DNA of 64,000 nt, from contig JANUWI010000005.1 of assembly GCA_025504975.1 (NCBI GenBank), positions 434,001 through 498,000 on the forward strand, written 5' to 3'. Below the pieces are notes generated by a model that did not search any database, was not told the DNA's origin, and saw only the letters and a program-made list of their open reading frames with translations. Each line of letters starts with the position of its first letter. Position 1 is the first letter of the stretch. This document shows positions 1 to 10,778 of this stretch, in pieces. Position numbers and translations under genes: made by a program. The stretch is from Plenodomus lindquistii. Its lineage: Eukaryota; Ascomycota; Dothideomycetes; Pleosporales; Leptosphaeriaceae.

Positions 1-668
1 TCAGCAACGACCTGCCCACTCAGCTGTCCAACCTGGATGAATCAGCATCACTCAAGGACCGGAGTATGCAGGTTCGTCGTCTGCGCATATTGCCAATTGA
101 GTCCATTGTTCGTGGCTATATCACGGGATCGGGATGGTCCGAGTACACCAAGTCAACCACTGTGAACGGTATTGCGCTCCCCAAGGGCCTGGTCGAGGGT
201 CAGAAATTGCCAACACCGTTGTGGACACCGAGCACCAAGGCCGAACTCGGTGGGAAAGACGAGAACATTTCTCCGGATCAGGCGAGGAAGATCATTGCTG
301 ATGAGGCTATTGCAAAGAAGGTAGAGGAGCTGTCACTGGCTATCTACTCTGCTGCTGCTGCTCGTGCGGAGGCGGTCGGTATCGTGCTTGCGGATACAAA
401 GTTTGAGTTTGGCGTGGATGACCAAGGCCAGGTGGTGCTGGTAGATGAGGTGTTGACACCGGATAGTAGTCGTTTCTGGCCCAAGGACACATGGGAGCAG
501 AATTTGGGACGCGCGCAGCCGAGCTTCGATAAGCAGTTCTTGCGGGACTGGCTGACGAGTAATGGGCTGAAGGGGAAGGAGGGTGTCAAAGTGCCGCAGG
601 ATATCGTGGAGAAGACGGCGGCGAAATACAGAGAGGCGTACGAGAAGATCACGGGTAACTCGAAGTGA
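1..668 (+). CDS. ADE1: Phosphoribosylaminoimidazole-succinocarboxamide synthase (SAICAR synthetase), 3' end only
   Basis: Joins CAIR and aspartate with ATP to form SAICAR in cytosolic de novo purine synthesis. The frame is open from base 3 (221 residues visible; the family is about 300), so the N-terminal ATP-binding part lies left of the window. Visible family signatures are EVxxRGYITGSGW-type sequence (here SIVRGYITGSGWSEY), GLVEGQKLPTPLWTPSTKAE, the DTKFEFGVD strand and the DEVLTPDSSRFWP active-site segment. The C-terminus ends in a lysine-rich helix before TGA at 666-668. No intron is seen in this part. It converges on MED12. In Botryosphaeriales and related Dothideomycetes I recall SAICAR synthetase being linked to the mating-type region, which fits the rest of this window. 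Confidence 0.95.
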   Translation, partial: SNDLPTQLSNLDESASLKDRSMQVRRLRILPIESIVRGYITGSGWSEYTKSTTVNGIALPKGLVEGQKLPTPLWTPSTKAELGGKDENISPDQARKIIADEAIAKKVEELSLAIYSAAAARAEAVGIVLADTKFEFGVDDQGQVVLVDEVLTPDSSRFWPKDTWEQNLGRAQPSFDKQFLRDWLTSNGLKGKEGVKVPQDIVEKTAAKYREAYEKITGNSK

Positions 669-1130
669 GGCGTGCTTTCTATCAAGAAGTTCGGATTTGT
701 TTGTATATCTTTGTTGTATGTTTTCAGGCAGAGTCTCCGTGCCCTATAGCTGGTGTATGGCACGTATATGCGATTCACTATACTGCCTTCTACTACGGAC
801 CTGCCCAACGCATCATCTGTATATCTACCCGCTCGCACCGCTACGCTAAAACATGTCCTATCAAAGCAGCGCTGCAACATGCCTTGGTCTACTGCGCATC
901 CTCTCCCCACTATCATGAAATGGTACCAAATATGCAAGACATAAATACCCACACAACACCGGCCTAATGCAATGTCTGACTCGTCATGATCATAGCAAAG
1001 AAACCAGGAAAACGCCATCCGCTCGCTGTATGCATGGTGTTGTTAGACACGGGAAGAATAAACATGGTGGACAAAAGAAACAAAATGTGGTTGCTGTGAC
1101 GATACGTTACTCATGCGACTGCACTCTAGG
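669..1130. other. Convergent 3' intergenic region, ADE1/MED12
   Basis: This stretch holds the two 3' untranslated regions. Reading frames that cross it are short or antisense to ADE1 and show no family signature. No repeat or RNA gene is apparent. Confidence 0.6.
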
Positions 1131-1569
1131 TCATACCTTCCGAGCGCCAAACAGACTGAGACTGATAGCTGTCTCGTTGGCGTTCGGATTGCCGGAGCTA
1201 TCGGCGAGTATCTCCCATCGTGGTTGAACAAATGGGTATTGGCGCATCTCCTTTTCGTGTCTGATTTGGAGCTTGCTAGGAGGAGCCGCGCCCCCGGATG
1301 TGTTTTGTGACGCAGGCGTTGGACGCTGCGTATATACAGGGGAAGGCTGGGTGGCGCGTTGTTGCGCAAGGCCTTGCATGTGTTGCATGTGTTGCAACTG
1401 CTGAAGCTGAGATGGGGAGTTTTGGAAAGAGGGATTTCGTTGCAGCTGCGCTGGTAACATCTTGTTTGGATGTTGGGAATATTGTTGATACTGGCGTTGC
1501 TGCTGCTGCTGCGCTTGTTGAGCTTGCATATGTTGTTGTTGTTGCTGCTGTTGCTGCTGTTGCTGTTGC

Positions 1570-1600
<31 letters not shown>

Positions 1601-4600
1601 GCTGCTGCTGTTGACGCTGCTGGTTGAGGTATCGTTGCTGCGGTGTTGGCGGCCCAGTCACAGGCAGTTGAGGACTTCCATATGTCTGAGGCTGACTCTG
1701 GAGAGGGTTTGGCGTTGGTGGCTGTGACGAAGGCTGGACCAGAGGATTGAGAGGTTTTGTGAGTACTAGCCATCCATCAACTGGAGCTGTAGCTCCCAAC
1801 ATGAATAAGCATCGGGCATCGTCTGTCGGTCTGACGTTGTCAAGGCGGGCGACTTGAGCACGAACATCATCGGAGATGTAGTCAGATAAAAAGACCGCCA
1901 CGTCAAAGACGTGTTCTGTCACAGAAGGGTACAAAGCCAAGAACGGGTGCGTTATGAGCGTTTTCATGGCTGACATCAATGTAGTTTGATGTTGATGTGT
2001 CGCGTTGCGCAACATGCCCGGGCAATGTGCTATGGTCAGACGGAGCAATGCGGTGAGCCTGGTCAATGTTAGCCTTGCTAGCTGGAGACGACCGCGCTTT
2101 TACGTACCACGCATACAAGCCCACAACCACCGCGTCGCTCTTTTGGCTGGTCTGTTCTGCCAAGGCCTCACAATGACCAAACGCTTGCGCAATACCCTTC
2201 AGCCGCTCCGCCAGTGCGATGACCATGGGCGATTGGTCGTTGTTTTCGACACGCTTATTGGACGTGAGATCAATGACAGTGAGGTATTTTTGTACAACGG
2301 CTGGCGAATGCTGGTAAATCTCATCGGACCTGACACCTGAACCTTGAGCTAGGAAAGCAGAAGCGTGAAGGATCTCGCGCTCAGCATGTTGTCGTATCTA
2401 ATCGTAGTCAGTTAATCAAGATTGATCAGTTATGTTGGTTAATGCTTACCTGATCCGTGAGGCCTGCATCAAGGCTAGCCAGTAGTTCAAGACCAGCAGA
2501 TCGGTCCTCCTCAACGGCTTGTTTGATCGCACTCAACAATGCCGCCGGAAGTGCCCCATTCGTCTCTCCAGGGAGCGCAGCCTCGGAAGAGAAGATGTGC
2601 TCAATGACAGCTTGACAAATCGGCAGAGATAGGTCGCTCGCTATTTCGAAAACAATTGATACCTTCTGTGCAGCGCTGACATGAGCAGCTCCTGGATAGT
2701 CTGTTAGCTGAGTTGACCTCAGCAAGGAATCAATTAACTCACGGAAGCTACCAGACGGATCTAGCAGGACGTTGAACAGTGGCGTCACCAATGAGCTTTT
2801 CGCTTCACGGCTCAATTTGGACAAGCTTGCTGAATCTGCCACGACAGACTGCTTCATGAGTGCAATCATCGGATCGCTTAGCAAGAGAATAGATACCTGA
2901 CCTTGGATGGTTTGCGGAGAGTTCGTCGAGACAAGTCCAACAAGATCGCCGACACAGCGCTGAGTGCGACCTCCCAATTTGCGCTGCTCCAAGCGGTACC
3001 GATATGCGTCTTGAGGAGGACAAGATGCAGCCAAGGTCTCACAAGGAAGCAAGATGCGCAATCCCTCAACCGCGGCCTGAACGCCTATGTCGGTAGGACT
3101 AGCCCTTAGCTTGGCGACCGAAGCTTGCAAGGTATCCAAGAAGGTTTGCAAAGCGATGCAACCGGACCCAACCAACGTAGGTAGAGCAACTCGCAAGACG
3201 TCGATCTGATGGGTTGTGAGAGTGGAGCTTAGCCACTCACTGGTGACCATTTCGAAGGCTGGCTCGTCGAAGCTTCTCAAACGGTGAAACCAAGCTGGGT
3301 AACTGTCGAAGTGTACTTGTCCCTTGTGCACTTGCTCTTGGTGGTTGTTGATGATTTTGCGAAGCACACGTGCCATCATTTGGTGATCCATGCTGGTGCC
3401 ACTTGAAAGGACTCTCTCAATCTCATCATCAGAGTATGAACCAGTCTGCATGATCTCACCCATGTTGTCCGAAGCGGGTGAACATGCTGCCAATGTGTTC
3501 TTACCATCGAGTCGGCTCAGGTCATACGTCAGTAGCTGCACCAGCTGGCCATCTGCGTGCACGACCCGGGCTAGATTGGAAAGACTCAACAGTAGCTCGC
3601 GTTCAGGGAAGCGTATTGTTCTCAGAGCACCGTACCGTGCAGCGATTCTACCAAAGAGAGGATCGCATGCACCCATGGCCCGAAAGGCCTTGACGTGGTA
3701 GTTGATAGTGTCAGCCGCTGCAGCAAGAACGGAAGGATCGAGAGACGTCGCAGCAATACCAACCACGTCTGCAAGAATCGCAAGATCTCCAAAACGTTCA
3801 AGGTACGATCGCACAATGTGAAACTCGAGAGGGCTGATCAGTGACACTGCAGCAGTCTCCTCAATAGAGGGGTCCTTTGTGGGCACCCTAATTCCAATTA
3901 GCTTGATCGATCGTGATTATATACACAGAGAGATAATTTACCGTGTGTTGACTTCTGCATGACTGGCAACATTCTTTCGTAGCCAAATGCCGAGCTCAAG
4001 TTTGAGCGTGGGACTGAGACTGTCCAGCTTCATATCAGTCGACTTCGTTCTTGTGTCATAAAGACCAAACATGGCAGGTAAAGTGTGCGACATCTGTTGC
4101 TGGGCGCGAAGAAGCACCTGTTGTTCTATTTCCACAGCATGCGGAGTCCCTCGCAGCAGCGTGCTCCGTAAAGTACGTATTTGATCTGGAAGTCCAGTAA
4201 GAGGTATTTCGGTGATGAGCCTGACAGGCCACGAATCGGGCTAAATTGAGGTTAGTCCAAGTCGTGCAATGATGAAGGCTATGACCTACGGAAGACAGGT
4301 CCGAGCCATGTCCTAAAGATCCAGTAGCAATAAGCCATTGGAGATAACGTCCCGCTGCGAAAGTCTTAGAACGGACAAGCTCTGCCACGATCCGGAAGAT
4401 GATGCTTAGATCACCAGTGCCAACCCATGACATATCACGAAGGTATGATACAACTCCATCGTAGACATCCGCACCTTGGTGACTCCACCTGCGAAGTAAC
4501 CGCGTTGCAAGATAGGTCCGATGTACTCCTTCCCGATAACATGAGCAAGCCCACTGTAAAACAACCGCAATCAAAAGCGTAGCATCGGGTATGATCTCCA

Positions 4601-6255
4601 TGCATTCAAGCGACAAGTCTTCGACTCGGAAGGGATGAGTCCCGCTTGCAGCGTCAAGCAGACGGTAAATACGGCCAGCAGGGCTTTGCGTAGTCGATGA
4701 GCGCGTCTTCGCAGACTGCAGAAGGCGATTGTTTCGCTGCTCGAGCCTCTTGATAGCTTGCTTCATCTGAGGATGGGTCCGCCTCTCGGACAGTCTTTTC
4801 AGCTGAGCACTGTGCTTTTCCCACGTAGTAGGAAGCAGAAGACATGCTGATCGGGTGCCCAGTAGCTTTGTCAAGATGTTCTCAAGGCATTGCAGCACAA
4901 CAGTGTGAGGATTCATGTCCTCAAGTCGGTAAATCTATATCAAGTATTAGCACATTGGTCGCGATCTCTAGAATTGCAATCGTGCATACCTTCTCCAAGT
5001 GATTAAGCAGAGACTCGGCTAAACGCCTACCACGACGGCGACAGGACGTTATGTCGGTCCAGTACTGTGAAATTTGCACCACAAGAAGCCAGATGAAAAG
5101 TCGCTCTGACGGACATGTGTCCAGACCATTGATGATCCAATCAAGGAAGTGATCGTCATCGAGCAGGTGTTCCTTGTAGAGATGGGTAGCAAGTTGAAGC
5201 CTGTGAAAGGTTAGCGCGCAGTAGAGAGAAGAAGACTGTTGCATTTCGTACGCATAAGTGACTCGAGGCTTCCAATCGCCTTGTCCAATGGTACCAATGA
5301 CACCATCCATGAATTGTTCGACAGAGCTAGTCCAGCCCCTGCCCCAAGTGATAGTACCAGCCTGGCCCTTTCTCTTGTGAGCACGCAGCTCGTTGATGCC
5401 CACGCATTTGGCCAGCCACAATGCTCTCGGTAAAGGTATGTTCTTGTTGAGACACTGTTCCAGAAGGACTTTGCCAGTCAGACCATGGGGAATAGTGCGA
5501 CTCAGCCTTCGAAGGCTGGTCCCAGGATTCGATAGATCGTGCAGCCATTGCTCTCGAGTAGAGTCGCGTAGGGTCAACCGCGGCGGGGGCTTGAAGGTGT
5601 TGGGGACCTGGAGACGGCCGCTCTGCTGTCTCTTTTCCAGGACAGCCACGAACAGCGTCGAGAGGGTTGTCAAGCCAGACTTGTTCTTGAGATTCGACCA
5701 CAGCGAAGGGCGGGCGGTGTTGGTCTCGTTCATAATCTGAGGCTTGTTGCTCACGCCAGCCTTGACCAGCGCCTCGGACAGCGTATCTTCGGGATTGTGG
5801 CCCGTCCATGGGAACACATCGGCAGGCTTGCCAACGCCAACATGCACCGGCGCAGGGACGACTTCGTGCACGTTGGACGTGGGATAGTCCTTGACGCCGG
5901 AACCACCAGGCTGTATGCGGTGCTGCTGCGAGGCATTCCTCAGGTGCACCGAGCCCGGCCTCGGGGGCGCGGGCAGATTCGCGGGAGGCTGCAGGGGAAA
6001 CGAGTGTAGGGGCAGCGCGAGGCCGTTGGCCGCGTGGGTGTTGTAGAAGAGCTGCGGGCGGCCCTTGGGCGGCGGGCGACTGGTGTCGGGGGCGCCATTG
6101 GGGGCGGGCGGACGCTCGTCTTCGAGGGCGGGATCGATACAGTCGGGCTGGATCAGAGGCCGCGAGGGCCGCCGCCGCGCCTGGGATGGGGGAGGCACGG
6201 CGCTACCACGAGAGTGCAGAGATTCGTGGAGCGACGGGCCAGGACGGGGATTCAT
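1131..6255 (-). CDS. MED12: Mediator complex subunit 12 (Srb8), kinase module
   Basis: Subunit of the Cdk8 kinase module that reversibly binds Mediator and controls RNA polymerase II transcription. Seven exons give 1604 residues: 6255-5252, 5200-4990, 4934-4290, 4240-3942, 3887-2450, 2397-2108, 2058-1131. All phases agree. The N-terminal 145 residues are Pro-rich and disordered. The Med12 domain begins near residue 149 (FPWTGHNPED, then SEALVKAGVSNKPQIMNET) and continues through IPHGLTGKVLLEQCLNK and KCVGINELRAHKRKGQAG. The C-terminus carries a run of 27 glutamines (1533-1613) followed by Pro/Gln-rich sequence. The intron at 5201-5251 is 51 nt with no stop codon, so it reads through as coding, but it has a GCTAAC branch site and breaks a conserved block (VTYA/LQLATH). 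Family identity is firm; the exact exon set is my reconstruction. Confidence 0.93.
1533..1613 (-). repeat. CAG/CAA trinucleotide tract encoding polyglutamine in MED12
   Basis: Twenty-seven consecutive glutamine codons on the minus strand, mixing CAA and CAG, with a run of about eleven CAA in the middle. A further Gln-rich stretch follows after HMQA. The mixed codons should make it more stable than a pure CAG tract. It is a likely length polymorphism between strains. Confidence 0.95.
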
Positions 6256-6763
6256 CGCATGGGCGGAAGCATTGTTGAGCGGCAGCGCAAAGGGAGGCGG
6301 CGGAGGTTGGGCGCGCGGGTGGCAGAGGCATGGACAGGTGCGAGCAGCACACGGACAGGGAAGAGGGCGGCGCGGGCGTGTGCGGGCGACAGAGACTGGC
6401 GGTGCTGCTCGCCCGGTCGAGGCAGAGGTGGGGAGTGGGGAGGGACGTGTGAGGTGTGAGGTGTGAGGTGTGAGGTGTGATGTTATCGAGCGTCGTTGCG
6501 AGCAGCGGAGACGGCTACGGCCAGGCCAGGCCAGGGTCAGTCCGTCGACCGTCGACTCTCGGCCGCCGGGACAGAGCGTACTCTAGCGGTACATACTAGG
6601 CAGCGTCCTCCAGCACCACCCTCACACCATTCGTCGCGACCACCTTGCCCGGGACCCCATCTCCACCAACTACGGAGGATATCTCGGCAACGGCATTAAT
6701 CGGTCTTTGCTCCCTCGCATCGCGACTCGCGTCTCAGCACTCTACACCACGCAGCCCGTCGTC
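6256..6763. promoter_or_regulatory. Divergent promoter region, MED12 / Asterix gene
   Basis: About 500 bp between two divergent start codons. It contains a heptamer tandem repeat (6447-6480) and a GTCGAC-rich patch near 6541-6555. No convincing TATA box or further gene is seen. Confidence 0.6.
6447..6480. repeat. Tandem heptamer GTGTGAG, nearly five copies
   Basis: Thirty-four bases made of perfect copies of GTGTGAG, the last lacking one base. It lies about 190 bp upstream of the MED12 start and 285 bp upstream of the divergent gene. Confidence 0.9.
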
Positions 6764-7513
6764 ATGGCCTCCAAAAAGGACATGCGCCGCGCCGACCTCA
6801 GTACGTCGACTCTGCGCCCATGCAGCGCGCCGTCATACCGCCAGTCACGTGCGCTGACATTGGATAGTCGTCCCGTATGCCGAACCAACAAAGAAGGGCG
6901 ACGAGACAGACATGTCCAGTACGTGACAGGTCTCGACTGGCTGGCAAGCCCAGATGCTCATGCGTTGCCCAGGTACCATGGCAAGCACCCTGCCAATGGC
7001 CGCTGTGAGTGCCGCTCTGCACCCCTATGTTGCACTGCTGACATTGTGTGCTCTAGATCTTCACTCGAAACAAGTAGGCGCTGCCACCTGAGCGTATTAC
7101 ATGCCACAGATTGACTGACATCACGTGTGCTGCACAGGATGATCGGCTGGTTAGTCCTTCTCTCCCGCCGACGTGTTGTTGTTATGCGCCCGTACTAAGC
7201 CTTGCAGGGTCGCTGTTGTCTTTGCCATCCAGTCGTGGCTCGCTGAGACGCCCGAGCAGAAGAAAACATCGACTACGCCTGCCTACTTCTCGATTGGCAT
7301 GTCGGGTGAGTTAATCTGTCTTGCAGCCTTGACGCACGCTAACCCTTTCCCAGTCATGTCTCTCGTCGTTGTAAGTGCTGCCCTGCCGTGAATATTCCCA
7401 GGGGACGCAGCATAATTGACTGCATGATACAGAGCTACTCGTCCTTGCTCCTCCCGCCCACGCCTGGGGTCAGGGCCTCAGGAACAGAGGCGCCGGGTGC
7501 AGTGCCGTTGTAG
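6764..7513 (+). CDS. Asterix/WDR83OS family (PAT complex subunit-type) ER membrane protein
   Basis: Small ER membrane protein. In animals Asterix pairs with CCDC47 in the PAT complex that chaperones membrane proteins during insertion. Eight exons (6764-6800, 6868-6918, 6973-7004, 7057-7073, 7138-7149, 7208-7305, 7354-7370, 7433-7513) give 114 residues, close to the family's roughly 106. Joined sequence shows the N-terminal KKDMRRADLIVPY, the signature STMASTLPMAAIFTRNKMIG, a first hydrophobic helix (WVAVVFAIQSWLAE) and a second one (YFSIGMSVMSLVVSYSSLLL). Seven introns of 48-67 bp interrupt only 345 coding bases, with exons of 12, 17 and 17 nt. ORF finders see nothing useful here. Identity rests on the near-complete match of the spliced protein to the family pattern. 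Confidence 0.92.
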
Positions 7514-7936
7514 GAGAATGAAACGGAAGGCTAGCGGTCGCTGGGTCAAGGTGTTAGTTCGTACGCGTAGCAGCCGCGCTCATAGTTGTAGAATATTGTA
7601 GCATCGCCAGGCTTATCTGGTCACAATGTAATCCTGTTTCACTGATGGTAGACAGTTGTATGGTTCGCCGAGTAACAAGGCCTCACCATGTCATTGCATT
7701 GTCCGTGCATAGAATGACTGCGGCGGGGCACAGCCGCCTATAATAGCCTCCCATTGCGCCTTCCCCACCTCTCCCTCGACCCACCTAGAAACACCCACAC
7801 ACAGCACACAGCTCTCCACTCCAACACACCCATAACACGCATTCCCAACCCAGCGCACATACCCAGCCACCGCGACACCATCGATATCCGCACCCCGACA
7901 ACACCACACCCTCTCGCGCACCCAACCAGCTCTCGT
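7514..7936. other. Intergenic: Asterix 3' end and eIF1 promoter/leader
   Basis: The part from about 7750 is strongly pyrimidine/CA-rich, as in leaders of highly expressed fungal genes. From 7754 the eIF1 frame is open without a stop but has no ATG before 7937. No other gene is seen. Confidence 0.6.
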
Positions 7937-8345
7937 ATGTCCATCGAGAATCTCAAGACCTTCGACCCGTTCGCGGAAGCGGATGAAGATACCGGCCAGG
8001 TCAAGCAGTCGCAGCAAGACTACATCCACATTCGGATCCAGCAGCGCAATGGCCGCAAGACCTTGACCACGGTGCAGGGCCTGCCCAAGAAATTCGACCA
8101 AAAGAAGATCCTCAAGGTGATCAAGAAGAAATTCGCCTGCAATGGCACCATTGTCTCCGACTTGGAAATGGGCGAGGTAGTCCAGCTCCAGGGCGATCAG
8201 CGCAAGGATGTCCAGGACTTCTTGACCGATAAGAAGGAGGGACTCGGTCTTGATGCGAAGACTATCAAGGTACATGGCGCTTAGATATCCCTCTTTGTTT
8301 GGAGAATTTTTTTCAACTTACGCGTTGCAGGTCCATGGTTTCTAA
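7937..8345 (+). CDS. SUI1: Translation initiation factor eIF1 (Sui1)
   Basis: eIF1 binds the 40S subunit near the P site and enforces AUG selection. The protein is 115 residues, the family's usual size, with the core blocks YIHIRIQQRNGRKTLTTVQG, KKFDQKKILKVIKKKFACNG and LEMGEVVQLQGDQR. Two ends are possible. With splicing of 8270-8330 the CDS is 7937-8269 plus 8331-8345 and ends in Val-His-Gly-Phe, the near-universal eIF1 terminus. Without splicing the frame stops at 8284 after Val-His-Gly-Ala. Both are 115 residues. I favour the spliced form because of the conserved Phe; the branch site is weak. The start ATG has C at -3 and T at +4, a poor context, as expected for a gene that autoregulates through start-site stringency. 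Confidence 0.95.
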
Positions 8346-8991
8346 AACCCTTGCAACACGACGCGTATACCCCCGTCCGGCTGCTAAATCATCCAGCCGC
8401 CGGCATGCTCAGCTCCTTTTCGGTTCTCTCAGCAGATTGCAAGGACGCACGATTATGGGGCAGTTACAGTATTGGTCCATGGTTATACACGGTATGGAAC
8501 ATGCAAAGCAGGTGTATACATTGCGCATGCGTTAAATGGAGGAACATGCCCTCCTAGTTGAGGTCTTTTAAATGCTATGATCCTTCTTCCTATATCCTAT
8601 CACATGCTCCTATATGAAATTCAAGTGACATGCAACCCTGACTCTACAGTACGAAAGGCCTTGATTTGAATTCACATTTGCATGATCGAGGAGAAACTGT
8701 AGTACCTAGAGCACCGTTTTTGAATCTTTGCGTTGCTCTAGGTATATCAGCAATTGTTCCTTTAATGATCTATACGTTAGACAGCCCGACCTTATTCATG
8801 AGCAAGAAATCTTGGTGAACACAACGGTCAAATACAGCCGTGACAAATGGTGGAGTAGTACCACTCTGTTCTCTCACACATAAATAACACAATGTCTAAC
8901 CCGACCCATGTACAAGTATGGTTACAGTTATCCTTTCGTACTCTTTTATTCATCCCTTCCTCTCTCATTCTACCCATCGTTGTGCTCATGC
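8346..8991. other. Convergent 3' intergenic region, eIF1 / MBA1-like
   Basis: AT-richer than its surroundings, with several AATAAA-like runs, consistent with two facing 3' UTRs. Only short frames without signatures are present. Confidence 0.6.
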
Positions 8992-10279
8992 TCAAACATT
9001 CTGGGCCTGAACAGCCAACTGCTTACTCCAGTACTCCTCGTCGCTCTGAATCTTCTCGGGCGTGCTCTCCTCTGTGAATCCTTGAATCTTCCAGTCCTCT
9101 TCACCTCCGTTAATCACTCGTTTCTGCAGGACCAAGTATTCCTCAACTTCCTTGATCGTACTGTTGTCCACAGACTCTTCGTGGACTACGGGCTCTAGCT
9201 TCTGCACGGTCTCCATCTCGGGCGCCTTTGATGTGCTCCTCAGCTTCTCCCGTGCCTCCTCTGGCGCCCAGGCTGGCCTTCGCGACGCTTTCGAATGCGA
9301 TGCTTTCGACTTTGATTTGACTTTTACTGTACGGTCATCGTTTCCTTTCCGGGTGACGCTTTGAAGGGATACAAGACGGATAACGGCTTGTCGGTACGCA
9401 GTGTCGGGTTGGTCTTCACCAAGCGGCGCGGATCGATGTGACATGACTTTGACTGATTTCCACTCGTGTAGTTTCCACTTGATTCCCTTCTCATGCCGTG
9501 ATTTAATGCGCTTCTCGAATTGCTCGAGAACGGGTGGGAGACAAATCTTCTCTAGCGCTCCGACGTTGCCTCTGTGAGTTGGATGCGTCAGTATATATTC
9601 TAAAGCCGATATCAGAGCGGACGTACTCGGCAAAACTCGTGTATAAATGTTTGTACATGTTCTGTGCGCGATCTTTCAAGGCCTTGTTACCCCATGCGTC
9701 TACGGGTAGGAATCTCGACAAGCCCTTCTTTTGCATAGTTCTCCGATGCACAGATCTCCTGGGAGCGATGTCAGTAAATGCGCTCGCACATTTACTTGTG
9801 CTTTTCCACCGTCCACGCCCATCATAGTCACTAGTCCATGTAACCCCACTCCATCTCCCACTTGAATGAAGCCATGCCACTTACGAGTACAGAGCCATGC
9901 CCTTTGACTTCACCAGCGCCCAGTAATAGCCCCAAAACGCTCTCGTGGTTATGTTGGGCAGTTTGCTCATCGGTGCCCTCACCATAGTCCCCTGCAATAT
10001 TCCAATGTCCTCCACCATCCCATTCTCACCCCGCTGCATCTTGTCCATACTGACCTTGGGTGATGGTCCCACATCGTTTTTGATAGCCGCTCGAGCCTGG
10101 CCTCCGTCCGATCTCATCGACTGGTACTTTCCACTTCCGCGCGCAAGAGAGGGTGTGGACGAGAATGTACGGGAGGCGGCGGCCGCGAGGGGTCGATTCA
10201 AACGTTGGTGGCGGAGGAAAAGGCATTGTCGCTGCAGCGCGGGTATTCGGACGCTGCGGAGCGGTGTTTGAGTCGCCAT
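8992..10279 (-). CDS. MBA1/mL45-like mitochondrial inner-membrane ribosome receptor
   Basis: Probably tethers mitochondrial ribosomes to the inner membrane so that mtDNA-encoded proteins insert co-translationally (known role of yeast Mba1 and mammalian mL45). Three exons (10279-9885, 9758-9627, 9571-8992) give 368 residues. Residues 1-55 form a typical presequence, rich in Arg and Ser with no acids (RRTFSST-like cleavage region at ASRTFSSTPSLARG). Downstream are FWGYYWALVKSKG, the basic segment RRTMQKKGLSRFLPV and HEWKSVKVMSHRSAPL, typical of the Tim44/mL45 fold. The C-terminal third is Lys/Ser-rich (KVKSKSKASHSKASRRP) and probably extends beyond the fold. The start is the first ATG; an upstream in-frame GTG is ignored. 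The first intron is 126 bp, unusually long here. Confidence 0.75.
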
Positions 10280-10778
10280 ATTGACGGTGATGCGCTGGGG
10301 CGGCGCCACTGGGTGTTCGCGATGGGATGGTTGAAGGTGCTAAAAGTGAAGTTCGAGCCGTGAAATCACTAGCGCAACTTTGTCGTGCGGACCACCGAGA
10401 CTGTCCATGTTGTATATCATCTTTGACCACAAACATCATCAGAGATCACAAGCGAGAGTAAAATTCAAAACGGCAAATGAAATGAGGGCACAATCAATGA
10501 GAGGGTTTATTACATATTGAATTGACTAGAGATGAGAAGGGAAGCATAAACCTATCGACCCCTACGCCTTATACACACATACTCTACAGCCCTGTATTCT
10601 GCCAGGCTGACTATCATTTCAACGTTCTGCCAGAGTTTGCACACCATTTCTTTCGTAATTTACATGTACTCCGTACAAGGTCTAGGCTTTTCCGTCATGA
10701 AAGTCGTGTCTGCCATCCCCAAGAGTTCCAAACGCCGATCCTATGCGATTCGAAATGTTGTACAAGGAATTTCAGCGG
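10280..10778. other. Intergenic: MBA1-like promoter and RIM2 3' region
   Basis: The two neighbouring genes are both on the minus strand. No gene is supported; frames here are short and lack signatures. Confidence 0.55.

Noticed and set aside
344..1018. 224-codon minus-strand frame over the ADE1 3' end
   Set aside because: Antisense to a conserved coding region; composition explained by the codons of ADE1.
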